Source: JANMDU01 sp031418715 | GTDB taxonomy: Bacteria; Pseudomonadota; Gammaproteobacteria; Burkholderiales; Burkholderiaceae_C | Direction of reading: 5' to 3' | Assembly: GCA_031418715.1 (NCBI GenBank) | Contig: JANOJL010000064.1 | Span: forward strand, 62,001 to 126,000 | DNA: 64,000 nt | Shown here: positions 49,265-57,908 of the stretch, piece by piece | Layout of the letters: every line of letters starts with the position of its first letter | Position numbering within the stretch: the first letter of the stretch is position 1 | Notes under the pieces: model-generated | Told to the model about the DNA's origin: nothing | The model's input: the letters and a program-made list of their open reading frames with translations, nothing else | Databases searched by the model: none | Made by a program: the position numbers and the translations under genes

Positions 49265-51427
49265 ATGAACGATCCAATCAAGCCTGACGAATTCAAAAGT
49301 GCCAGCCTCGCGGACTGGGCAAAGGCTGCGGCCAAATCGGCGCCCGGCGGCAATGTTGATGCCTTGAATTGGCAAACGCCTGATGGGATTGCCGTCAAGC
49401 CGCTGTACACCGCCGAGGATCTCAAGGATTTGCCGCATACCAACACGATGCCCGGCTTCGAGCCCTTCATTCGCGGCCCGCAAGCCACGATGTATGCCGT
49501 GCGCCCTTGGACGATTCGGCAGTATGCGGGCTTTTCCACCGCGCAAGAATCCAACGCGTTTTACCGCAAGGCGCTGGCCGCAGGCGGGCAGGGCGTAAGC
49601 GTGGCATTTGATCTGGCCACGCACCGCGGTTATGACTCCGACCACCCACGCGTCACGGGTGACGTAGGCAAAGCGGGCGTGGCGATTGATTCTGTGGAAG
49701 ACATGAAGATTTTGTTCAACGAGATTCCGCTGGACAAAGTGAGCGTCAGCATGACGATGAATGGCGCGGTGTTGCCTATTCTTGCGAGCTACATCGTGGC
49801 GGCTGAGGAGCAGGGCGTCTCGCAATCTCAGCTGAGCGGCACGATACAGAACGACATTCTCAAAGAGTTCATGGTGCGCAACACCTATATCTACCCGCCT
49901 GAGCCCTCCATGCGCATCATTGGCGACATCATTGAATACACGGCGCAGCACATGCCGAAATTCAATTCAATTTCGATCAGCGGCTATCACATGCAGGAAG
50001 CCGGCGCGAACCAAGCGCTGGAGCTGGCCTTCACGCTGGCCGATGGTAAAGAATATGTGAACACGGCGATTGCCAAAGGCATGGATGTGGATGAGTTTGC
50101 CGGGCGCCTCTCGTTCTTCTGGGGCGTGGGCATGAATTTCTATTTGGAAATTGCCAAAATGCGCGCTGCCAGATTGCTGTGGACGCGAATCATGAAAGGC
50201 TTCGACGCTAAATCGCCTAAGAGTTTGATGCTGCGCACGCATTCACAAACCTCGGGTTGGAGCTTGACTGAGCAAGACCCATACAACAACATCGTGCGCA
50301 CAACGATTGAAGCGATGGCCGCTGTGTTTGGCGGCACGCAATCGCTGCATACCAATTCGTTTGACGAAGCAATTGCGCTGCCTACCGAGTTTTCATCGCG
50401 CATCGCGCGCAACACGCAACTCATCATTCAAGAAGAAACGCACATCGGCGCGGTGGTTGACCCATGGGCGGGCAGCTACATGATGGAGACGCTGACGCAG
50501 CAAATGGCCGACGCAGCTTGGACGATCATCGAAGAAGTCGATGCGATGGGCGGCATGACGCGGGCTGTGGATTCTGGCTGGGCGAAGCTAAAAATTGAGG
50601 CGGCTGCAGCGCAGAAGCAGGCGCGGATTGACAGCGGAAAAGATGTGATCGTAGGCGTGAATAAATACAAGCTCGATAAGGAAGACCCTATCGAGACGCG
50701 AAGTATTGACAACGTAGCGGTGCGCGAGCAGCAGATCGCTAGATTACAAAATATCAAGCAAAAGAGGGATGTAGCCGGCGTAGAATCTGCGCTGAGTGCT
50801 ATTACTTCCATAGCAGAAGGTGGCCAAGGTAATTTGCTGGCAGCGTGTGTGCAAGCGATGCGCGCTCGCGCGACGGTGGGCGAGGTGAGCGATGCGATGG
50901 AAAAAGTCTTTGGCCGCCACAGGGCCGATACGCAAAAGGTAACTGGTGTGTATGCTGCTGCTTACGATTCTGCCGAGGGCTGGGACAAACTCAAATCAGA
51001 GATTGCAGAATTTGGCGAAGCGCAAGGTCGCCGCCCGCGCGTGATGATCTCCAAGCTCGGTCAAGACGGGCATGATCGCGGCGCAAAAGTCGTGGCTACG
51101 GCCTATGCAGATTTAGGCTTCGATGTGGACATGGGGCCGCTATTCCAAACGCCCGAAGAATGCGCACGGCAGGCGATTGAAAACGATGTGCATGCAGTGG
51201 GCGTATCCACACTTGCCGCTGGCCATAAAACGCTCGTTCCCGCCATCATCGATGAGCTGAGGAAACAAGGCGCAGACGACATCATCGTCTTTGTAGGCGG
51301 CGTGATTCCTCGGCAAGACTATGAGTTTCTCTACGAAGCAGGCGTGAAAGGCATATACGGCCCCGGCACGCCGATTGTGGCCAGCGCCAAAGATGTGCTG
51401 GAGCAAATTCGTAAGGCGCTTGCGTGA
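49265..51427 (+). CDS. scpA: Methylmalonyl-CoA mutase
   Basis: The ATG at 49265 gives 720 residues, the usual full length; an ATG at 49235 is possible. It interconverts succinyl-CoA and (R)-methylmalonyl-CoA with adenosylcobalamin. The TIM-barrel half has RGPQATMYAVRPWTIRQYAG and RTHSQTSGWSLTEQDPYNNI; the C-terminal B12 domain has the base-off motif KLGQDGHDRGAKV and FVGGVIPRQDYEFL. Residues 503-517 in the inter-domain linker are encoded by a repeat copy. No cobalamin riboswitch fits in the short upstream gap. Confidence 0.96.
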   Translation: MNDPIKPDEFKSASLADWAKAAAKSAPGGNVDALNWQTPDGIAVKPLYTAEDLKDLPHTNTMPGFEPFIRGPQATMYAVRPWTIRQYAGFSTAQESNAFYRKALAAGGQGVSVAFDLATHRGYDSDHPRVTGDVGKAGVAIDSVEDMKILFNEIPLDKVSVSMTMNGAVLPILASYIVAAEEQGVSQSQLSGTIQNDILKEFMVRNTYIYPPEPSMRIIGDIIEYTAQHMPKFNSISISGYHMQEAGANQALELAFTLADGKEYVNTAIAKGMDVDEFAGRLSFFWGVGMNFYLEIAKMRAARLLWTRIMKGFDAKSPKSLMLRTHSQTSGWSLTEQDPYNNIVRTTIEAMAAVFGGTQSLHTNSFDEAIALPTEFSSRIARNTQLIIQEETHIGAVVDPWAGSYMMETLTQQMADAAWTIIEEVDAMGGMTRAVDSGWAKLKIEAAAAQKQARIDSGKDVIVGVNKYKLDKEDPIETRSIDNVAVREQQIARLQNIKQKRDVAGVESALSAITSIAEGGQGNLLAACVQAMRARATVGEVSDAMEKVFGRHRADTQKVTGVYAAAYDSAEGWDKLKSEIAEFGEAQGRRPRVMISKLGQDGHDRGAKVVATAYADLGFDVDMGPLFQTPEECARQAIENDVHAVGVSTLAAGHKTLVPAIIDELRKQGADDIIVFVGGVIPRQDYEFLYEAGVKGIYGPGTPIVASAKDVLEQIRKALA
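50772..50814 (+). repeat. Dispersed element, copy in linker of methylmalonyl-CoA mutase gene
   Basis: TAGCCGGCGTAGAATCTGCG is followed by CTGAGTGCTATTACTTCCAT then AGC. It is read in the sense frame as AGVESALSAITSIA. Confidence 0.75.
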
Positions 51428-52419
51428 GCATTGGCGTGCAAGAAATTGTGGGCGCGCAGGGCATGGCGCAGCGACGCGCGGTGGCCAAAGCCATTACCTT
51501 GCTGGAGTCCACGCGAGCCGACCATCGCGTGCAAGCGGATGAGCTGCTCACGGCCTTGCTGCCCCATTGCGGCAAGAGTTTTCGCCTGGGTATCAGTGGT
51601 GTGCCGGGCGTTGGCAAAAGCACGTTTATCGAAGGCCTAGGTCTGTATTTGATCGCGCAAGGGCATCGCGTGGCCGTGCTGGCGATTGATCCCTCCTCCA
51701 GTGTTTCAGGTGGCTCGATTCTTGGCGACAAAACGCGCATGGAGCAACTCTCCGTGCATGAGAGAGCTTTCATCCGCCCCAGCCCTGCGAGTGGCAATCT
51801 AGGCGGTGTGGCTTCTCACACGCGGGAAGCCATGCTGGTGTGCGAAGCAGCGGGCTATGACATCGTGATTGTTGAAACCGTAGGCGTGGGGCAGAGCGAG
51901 ATCGCTGTGGCCAGCATGACGGATATGTTTGTGTTGATGCAGTTGCCCAATGCGGGCGATGATCTGCAAGCCATCAAAAAAGGTGTGATGGAGCTGGCTG
52001 ATTTGGTGGTGATCAACAAAGCCGATATTGACCCAGATGCCGCGACTCGTGCGCAGGCGCAGATCGTGAGCAGCATGCGGATATTTGAGATGCATGGGCA
52101 TGAGCATCCGACCAATGACGCAATGCAGCGCGTGTTGCAACTCTCGGCGCTCAAAGGCACAGGTTTACCGCAATTTTGGCACGCGGTGAGCGCGTTTCAG
52201 AAGCTTCAGCACGCCAATGGCCAGATGCAACAACGCCGCCAGCAACAAGCGGTGAGCTGGATGTGGGAGCGGATTGAAGCGGGGCTCAAGGCGCAGTTTC
52301 GCTCGCATCCTGAGGTGCGCTCCCAGTTATCGCTTCTTACTCAGCAAGTGCTTGCAGGTGAGCTAGCGGCATCCACTGCAGCGCGAAAACTGCTTCTAGC
52401 CGGCATAAATACTGCGTGA
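51424..52419 (+). CDS. meaB: Methylmalonyl-CoA mutase-associated GTPase MeaB
   Basis: The GTG at 51424 overlaps the mutase stop (GTGA), giving 331 residues. MeaB protects the mutase and gates cofactor loading using GTP. Evidence: P-loop GISGVPGVGKSTFIEGLGLY, DPSSSVSGGSILGDKTRM, VETVGVGQSEI, and the guanine motif NKAD in LVVINKADID. The last codons and stop (LAGINTA) come from a copy of the dispersed repeat. Confidence 0.95.
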   Translation: MSIGVQEIVGAQGMAQRRAVAKAITLLESTRADHRVQADELLTALLPHCGKSFRLGISGVPGVGKSTFIEGLGLYLIAQGHRVAVLAIDPSSSVSGGSILGDKTRMEQLSVHERAFIRPSPASGNLGGVASHTREAMLVCEAAGYDIVIVETVGVGQSEIAVASMTDMFVLMQLPNAGDDLQAIKKGVMELADLVVINKADIDPDAATRAQAQIVSSMRIFEMHGHEHPTNDAMQRVLQLSALKGTGLPQFWHAVSAFQKLQHANGQMQQRRQQQAVSWMWERIEAGLKAQFRSHPEVRSQLSLLTQQVLAGELAASTAARKLLLAGINTA

Positions 52420-52439
52420 GCAGCTATCAAATTCATACT
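52397..52439 (+). repeat. Dispersed element, copy forming the meaB 3' end
   Basis: TAGCCGGCATAAATACTGCG is followed by TGAGCAGCTATCAAATTCAT then ACT. The usual GCGCAG is GCGTGAG here, creating the meaB stop codon in the normal frame. Confidence 0.8.
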
Positions 52440-52455
52440 AACGACGATCTTCATC

Positions 52456-53988
52456 ATGCAAACCATCCTCGAACAACTTGAATCTAAACGCGCTGCCGCA
52501 AAGCTAGGCGGCGGGCAAAAGCGAATTGATGCGCAGCATGCGAAGGGCAAGCTCACGGCGCGTGAGCGCCTGGAGGTGCTGTTTGACGAAGGCTCATTTG
52601 AAGAATGGGATATGTTTGTCGAGCACCGCTGCGCAGACTTCGGCATGCAAGACAATAAAATTCCCGGCGATGGTGTCGTCACCGGTTACGGCACGATCAA
52701 TGGCCGCCTGGCCTTTGCCTTCAGCCAAGATTTCACAGTGTTTGGCGGCGCGCTGTCGGAAGCACATGCCGAGAAGATTTGCAAAGTCATGGATCAGGCG
52801 ATGAAAGTGGGTGCGCCAGTGATCGGGCTGAATGATTCGGGTGGTGCGCGGATTCAAGAGGGCGTGGCATCGCTGGGCGGCTATGCGGATGTGTTTCAGC
52901 GCAATGTGCTCGCCAGTGGCGTGGTGCCGCAAATCAGCATGATCATGGGGCCAAGCGCCGGCGGCGCGGTGTATTCACCCTCTATGACCGATTTCATTTT
53001 TATGGTGAAAGACAGCTCCTACATGTTTGTCACGGGCCCAGAAGTGGTAAAAACCGTGACCCATGAAGAAGTTACTGCGGAAGAATTGGGTGGCGCAATC
53101 ACCCACACCACCAAAAGCGGCGTGGCCGATCTTGCGTTTGACAACGATGTCGAGGCGCTGATCATGCTGCGTCGGTTTTTCAACTACCTGCCTCTTTCGA
53201 ACCGGGAGAAGGCACCGGTGCGCCCAAGCGGTGACAAGGTGGATCGCTTAGACATGAGCTTGGATACGCTGGTCCCAGACAATCCCAATAAGCCCTATGA
53301 CATCAAAGAGTTGATTCTCAAAACCGTGGATGATGGTGATTTCTTTGAGCTGCAGCCTGAATACGCGAAAAACATCGTGATCGGCTTTGCGCGCATGAAT
53401 GGCCAAAGCGTGGGCATCGTTGCTAACCAGCCTTTGGTGCTGGCAGGCTGCTTGGATATCAAGAGCTCGATCAAAGCCGCGCGCTTTGTGCGCTTCTGTG
53501 ATGCCTTCAATATTCCGATCATTACCTTCGTCGATGTACCCGGCTTCATGCCCGGCACGAGCCAAGAATACGGCGGTATCATCAAGCATGGCGCAAAGCT
53601 GCTCTATGCCTACGCCGAGGCCACTGTGCCAAAAATCACCGTCATCACCCGCAAAGCCTACGGCGGCGCATATGACGTGATGGCTTCCAAACACTTGCGT
53701 GGCGATGTGAACCTCGCTTGGCCGAATGCAGAAATTGCCGTGATGGGCGCAAAAGGCGCGGTAGAGATCATCTTCCGCGAAGAAAAGAAAGATCCCGCAA
53801 AATTGGCTCAACGCGAAGCTGAATACAAAGCGCGCTTTGCCAACCCCTTTGTGGCCGGTTCACGCGGCTTCATTGATGATGTGATCCTGCCGCATGAGAC
53901 TCGCAAACGCATCTGCCGAAGCCTCGTCATGCTCAAAGACAAGAAGCTTGAAAATCCGTGGCGCAAACACGGGAACATTCCGCTTTGA
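52456..53988 (+). CDS. pccB: Propionyl-CoA carboxylase, beta (carboxyltransferase) subunit
   Basis: The 510-residue protein has the acyl-CoA carboxyltransferase pattern: GKLTARERLEVLFDEGSFEE, GLNDSGGARIQEGVASLGGY in the N half and FVDVPGFMPGTSQEYGGIIK with RKAYGGAYDVMASKH in the C half. It moves the carboxyl group from biotin to propionyl-CoA, giving (S)-methylmalonyl-CoA for the mutase operon upstream. The alpha subunit is at 55151, separated by a DUF389 gene. Confidence 0.95.
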   Translation: MQTILEQLESKRAAAKLGGGQKRIDAQHAKGKLTARERLEVLFDEGSFEEWDMFVEHRCADFGMQDNKIPGDGVVTGYGTINGRLAFAFSQDFTVFGGALSEAHAEKICKVMDQAMKVGAPVIGLNDSGGARIQEGVASLGGYADVFQRNVLASGVVPQISMIMGPSAGGAVYSPSMTDFIFMVKDSSYMFVTGPEVVKTVTHEEVTAEELGGAITHTTKSGVADLAFDNDVEALIMLRRFFNYLPLSNREKAPVRPSGDKVDRLDMSLDTLVPDNPNKPYDIKELILKTVDDGDFFELQPEYAKNIVIGFARMNGQSVGIVANQPLVLAGCLDIKSSIKAARFVRFCDAFNIPIITFVDVPGFMPGTSQEYGGIIKHGAKLLYAYAEATVPKITVITRKAYGGAYDVMASKHLRGDVNLAWPNAEIAVMGAKGAVEIIFREEKKDPAKLAQREAEYKARFANPFVAGSRGFIDDVILPHETRKRICRSLVMLKDKKLENPWRKHGNIPL

Positions 53989-53996
53989 GACTGACT

Positions 53997-55154
53997 ATGT
54001 CCAAGCCTCAAGACATCCTCAAGCGATTTGATCTTCGCCAAGATCAAGCCAGCACCGCAGAGATTGACGCGTCGCTGCGAGCGGGCGCGCGAGCTGGAGG
54101 CACGAATCTCTGGGTGTTGTTTTTTGCCATTCTGATCGCCTCTGTTGGCCTGAATGTGAACTCGACCGCGGTGATCATCGGCGCTATGTTGATCTCGCCA
54201 TTGATGGCACCGATTGTTGGTGTGGGCTATGGTGCTGCCATCTCCGATATCGGTTTGATGCGATCCAGTGCACTGACGCTGTTGGGCTTCACTTTCGTGA
54301 GCCTGGTCACGTCCATCATCTATTTCACCTTGAGTCCGTTGGCTGAGCCAGGCAGTGAGCTGTTGGCGCGCACCACGCCCAACTTGTGGGACGTGTTGAT
54401 TGCGGCATTCGGTGGCGCGGCGGGCATGGTCGCTGCAACCCGCCGTTCGTTCACCAACATCGCTCCCGGCGTGGCCATCGCAACGGCTCTTATGCCGCCG
54501 CTATGTACTGTGGGGTTTGGCATCGCCCATCAGCGCTGGGACATGGTGCTTGGTGCGTCCTATCTTTTTCTCATCAACAGTGTCTTTATCGCCAGTGCTA
54601 CTTTACTTGTGGGCAAGATTCTGCGCTTACCCAAACGCCAAGAGCTTGACGAAGGCACGCTGCGCATGCATCGATGGGTTATTTCAGTGTGTTTGCTGGC
54701 TGTGGTGGCGCCCAGCGTGTGGCTCGGCTATCAGTTTGTGCAGCAAGAGATTTTTAGGTCAGCAGCTACTTCTGCGGTCAAGATGCTTATGCAAACCGAT
54801 CGTGCGGTGGTGCAGCGAGAGATACAGGTCAAAGAACGACAAATCAACCTCGTGGTTGTCGGTCTCGTGGACGAAGAGGCATTGAAAGGGCGGGCATTGC
54901 AGGCTCTTGCACAACGCGGTATCACGCGAGCAGAGGTTTTGGTGTTGCGACCCGACCCGACGGTCTGGGATGAGCAACGTGACCGCGGTAGTGCGCGTGA
55001 CGATGCCATCCGCTTGTTGATGGGGCGTATCGACGATCAACAGCAACAGATCACAGAGTTGCAAAGCCAACTGGCAACACGAAGCCATGGCCCCGCCAAA
55101 AATACCCACGAAACTGCGCCGATTCCTTCGGCATCTTCAAAAAAGGAAAAATGA
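53997..55154 (+). CDS. DUF389 membrane protein (TIGR00341-like)
   Basis: The ATG at 53997 lies nine bases after the pccB stop and gives 385 residues. Six or more hydrophobic segments follow the family pattern: NSTAVIIGAMLISPLMAPIV, FGGAAGMVAATRRSFTNIAP and GVAIATALMPPLCTVGFGIA. A C-terminal soluble domain (residues 260-340) and a charged coiled tail follow. Function of DUF389 proteins is unknown. The stop overlaps the pccA ATG (ATGA), so it is expressed with the carboxylase. Confidence 0.88.
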   Translation: MSKPQDILKRFDLRQDQASTAEIDASLRAGARAGGTNLWVLFFAILIASVGLNVNSTAVIIGAMLISPLMAPIVGVGYGAAISDIGLMRSSALTLLGFTFVSLVTSIIYFTLSPLAEPGSELLARTTPNLWDVLIAAFGGAAGMVAATRRSFTNIAPGVAIATALMPPLCTVGFGIAHQRWDMVLGASYLFLINSVFIASATLLVGKILRLPKRQELDEGTLRMHRWVISVCLLAVVAPSVWLGYQFVQQEIFRSAATSAVKMLMQTDRAVVQREIQVKERQINLVVVGLVDEEALKGRALQALAQRGITRAEVLVLRPDPTVWDEQRDRGSARDDAIRLLMGRIDDQQQQITELQSQLATRSHGPAKNTHETAPIPSASSKKEK

Positions 55155-57202
55155 TGTTCACGAAAATCCTGATCGCTAACCGTGGCGAAATTGCCTGTCG
55201 AGTGATGGCGACGGCCAAGAAAATGGGTATTGCCACCGTCGCGGTGTACTCTGAAGCAGACAAAGAGGCGCGGCATGTGCAGCTGGCGGATGAAGCCGTG
55301 TTGCTCGGACCCGCACCATCGCGGGAGAGTTATTTGGTGGCTGACAAGATCATTACGGCGGCCAAACAAACCGGTGCGCAGGCGATTCATCCGGGATATG
55401 GCTTTTTGAGTGAGAACGAAGGGTTTGCCGAGCGTTGCGAGGAAGAGGGTATTGTCTTCATCGGCCCCAAGCACTATTCGATTGCGGCCATGGGCGACAA
55501 GATTGCGTCCAAGAAATTGGCCAATGAGGCCAAGGTCAATTGCATCCCGGGCTACAACGATGCGATTGATACCGCAGAGCAGGCGGTCGAGATTGCCAAG
55601 GGCATTGGCTATCCGGTGATGATCAAAGCGAGTGCAGGCGGCGGCGGCAAGGGGCTGCGGGTGGCGCATAACGACAAGGAAGCGCTGGAAGGCTTTACCA
55701 GCTGCCGCAATGAAGCGCGCAACAGCTTTGGTGATGACCGCGTGTTCATTGAAAAATTTGTGCAAGAGCCGCGCCATATTGAAATTCAGGTGCTTGGCGA
55801 TGCGCATGGCAATGTGATTTATCTCAATGAAAGAGAGTGTTCGATTCAGCGGCGGCATCAGAAGGTGATTGAAGAAGCGCCTTCGCCATTCATCACAGAG
55901 GCCACGCGCAAGGCCATGGGCGAGCAGGCGGTGGCGCTGGCTAAGGCGGTGAAATATCAGAGCGCGGGCACGGTGGAGTTTGTCGTCGGTAAAGATCAGG
56001 ATTTTTACTTTTTGGAGATGAACACGCGCTTGCAGGTGGAGCATCCGGTGACGGAATGCATCACGGGGCTCGATTTGGTGGAGCTGATGATTCGCGTTGC
56101 GGCTGGTGAGAAGCTGCCTCTGGCGCAGAAAGATGTGCAGCGAAATGGCTGGGCGATGGAGTGCCGCATCAATGCGGAAGATCCGTTTCGCAACTTTCTT
56201 CCATCCACCGGCAGACTGGTGCGCTTTTCGCCGCCTGTGCAAACCATGTTTCAAGGTAACACGCAAGATTTACAGGGCGTGCGTGTGGATACAGGCGTGC
56301 AAGATGGCGGCGAAATCCCGATGTATTACGACTCGATGATTGCCAAGCTCATCGTGCACGGACAAAGTCGCACCGAGGCAATTGCCAAGATGCGTGAGGC
56401 GCTTAACGCTTTTGTGATTCGCGGTGTGCAGAGTAATATTCCTTTTCAAGCCGCGCTTCTCGCGCATCCGAAATTTGTGAGCGGTGATTTCAACACCGGC
56501 TTCATTGCAGAGAATTACGGCAAGGGTTTCAGCAGCGAAGATGTGCCGCATGATGATCCGCACATGCTGCAAGCGATTGCGGCCTTCGTGCGCCGCAAGA
56601 CACATGAACGCGCTGCAGGCATCAGCGGGCAGCTCGCGGGCTACGAGGTAAAACTGGAGAGCGATTCTGTGGTGATCACGCTCAACGCGGACGGCAAACA
56701 CACCTATACTCCCGTTCACGTCGAAGAAATTCAAGGGAAAGTGGGCTTTGCCCGGCTCAAAATCAGCGGGAGCAGCTATGAAATTCATAGTAACTCGCGG
56801 TTGAACGATATTGCGATTCATGGCAGCATCAATGGTCAACCGTTCACAGCGCAAGTAGAGCGCGGCACGTTGAAAAACCCGCTGGCTTACCGTGTGCTGC
56901 ACAACGGCACGCAGATCGATGCGCTTGTTCTCTCGCCCCGCGCTGCTGAGCTGCACAAGCTCATGCCGCATAAGCAGCCCCCTGACATGAGCAAATATGT
57001 GCTCTCGCCGATGCCAGGTTTGCTGGTGGATGTGGCGGTTCAGGTGGGGCAGAAGGTGCAGGCCGGTGAGCGCGTGGCTGTCATTGAGGCGATGAAGATG
57101 GAGAACGTGCTGTTTGCCGCTGCCGATGGCGTAGTGGGCAAGGTATTAGCCACCAAAGGAGAGAGCTTGGTGGTGGATCAGCAGATCGTTGAATTCGTCT
57201 AA
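55151..57202 (+). CDS. pccA: Propionyl-CoA carboxylase, alpha (biotin carboxylase/carrier) subunit
   Basis: The 683-residue protein begins MMFTKILIANRGEIACRV (either ATG possible). The biotin carboxylase domain (1-450) has the ATP-grasp loop KASAGGGGKGLRVAH, EKFVQEPRHIEIQVLGD, ECSIQRRHQKVIEEAPS and FLEMNTRLQVEHPVTE. A linker domain follows, then the biotinyl domain with EAMKMENVL near residue 650. It carboxylates biotin for PccB. A short repeat-like stretch (56766-56791) is in the linker. Confidence 0.95.
   Translation: MMFTKILIANRGEIACRVMATAKKMGIATVAVYSEADKEARHVQLADEAVLLGPAPSRESYLVADKIITAAKQTGAQAIHPGYGFLSENEGFAERCEEEGIVFIGPKHYSIAAMGDKIASKKLANEAKVNCIPGYNDAIDTAEQAVEIAKGIGYPVMIKASAGGGGKGLRVAHNDKEALEGFTSCRNEARNSFGDDRVFIEKFVQEPRHIEIQVLGDAHGNVIYLNERECSIQRRHQKVIEEAPSPFITEATRKAMGEQAVALAKAVKYQSAGTVEFVVGKDQDFYFLEMNTRLQVEHPVTECITGLDLVELMIRVAAGEKLPLAQKDVQRNGWAMECRINAEDPFRNFLPSTGRLVRFSPPVQTMFQGNTQDLQGVRVDTGVQDGGEIPMYYDSMIAKLIVHGQSRTEAIAKMREALNAFVIRGVQSNIPFQAALLAHPKFVSGDFNTGFIAENYGKGFSSEDVPHDDPHMLQAIAAFVRRKTHERAAGISGQLAGYEVKLESDSVVITLNADGKHTYTPVHVEEIQGKVGFARLKISGSSYEIHSNSRLNDIAIHGSINGQPFTAQVERGTLKNPLAYRVLHNGTQIDALVLSPRAAELHKLMPHKQPPDMSKYVLSPMPGLLVDVAVQVGQKVQAGERVAVIEAMKMENVLFAAADGVVGKVLATKGESLVVDQQIVEFV
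56766..56791 (+). repeat. Dispersed element, partial copy inside pccA
   Basis: GAGCAGCTATGAAATTCATA then GT matches the right end of the 52397-52439 variant. It is in a different frame from the full genic copies, so it may be chance. Confidence 0.35.
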
Positions 57203-57219
57203 GCGCAAGAGCTCATCAC

Positions 57220-57822
57220 ATGAATTCAAATGCAGTGCTGATCGTTGTCGATGTGCAAAACGGCTTCATGCCCGGTGGCGGCTTGCCTGTGCCGCGTGGC
57301 GATGAAGTCGTGCCTGTGATCAATGCGTTGTCAAAGCAGTTTGCCAATGTAGTGCTCACGCAAGATTGGCATCCTGCTGGGCATGCGTCGTTTGCCAGCA
57401 GCCACATGGGCAAGCAAGCTTACGATGTGATGCAGCTGGCCTATGGCCCGCAAGTGCTCTGGCCCGATCATTGTGTGCAAGGAACGCAGGATGCGGCGCT
57501 GCACAAAGACCTGCATATTCCCCACGCCCAGCTCATTATTCGCAAAGGTTTTCATGCGGGGGTGGACAGTTATTCTGCGTTTCAAGAGGCGGATCGCACA
57601 ACCTCGACAGGTTTGGCCGCTTATTTGAAAGCTAGAGGATTGGAAGAGGTACACATCTGTGGCTTGGCCACTGATTTTTGCGTGGCGTGGACGGCGCTGG
57701 ATGCGCGCGCTGATGGATTTGAAGTCACGCTTCACGAATCTGCTTGCCGCGCGATTGATCTGAATGGCTCGCTTGATGCTGCATGGGCGCAGATGCTCGC
57801 TGCGGGTGTGCAGCGGCTGTGA
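57220..57822 (+). CDS. pncA: Nicotinamidase
   Basis: The 200-residue isochorismatase-fold enzyme hydrolyses nicotinamide to nicotinate for NAD salvage. Catalytic triad: Asp11 in VVDVQNGF, Lys109 in RKGFHAG, Cys154 in GLATDFCV. Metal ligands: Asp49, His51 in TQDWHP and His84 in WPDHCVQGT. It follows pccA by 17 bases, probably by read-through only. Confidence 0.95.
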   Translation: MNSNAVLIVVDVQNGFMPGGGLPVPRGDEVVPVINALSKQFANVVLTQDWHPAGHASFASSHMGKQAYDVMQLAYGPQVLWPDHCVQGTQDAALHKDLHIPHAQLIIRKGFHAGVDSYSAFQEADRTTSTGLAAYLKARGLEEVHICGLATDFCVAWTALDARADGFEVTLHESACRAIDLNGSLDAAWAQMLAAGVQRL

Positions 57823-57861
57823 GCCATGCTGCAAAGCAATTTTCAAAGTGATTTAGGCTAC

Positions 57862-57902
57862 TAGCCGTCATACAATATGCGCAGAGTGCTATTAAATCAG
57901 GA
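57862..57902 (+). repeat. Dispersed element, intergenic copy before the PhoD-like gene
   Basis: TAGCCGTCATACAATATGCG is followed by CAGAGTGCTATTAAATCAGG, with 5' extension TTTAGGCTAC. Its right end provides the AGGAG ribosome site of the next gene. Confidence 0.9.
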
Positions 57903-57908
57903 GTGTTC

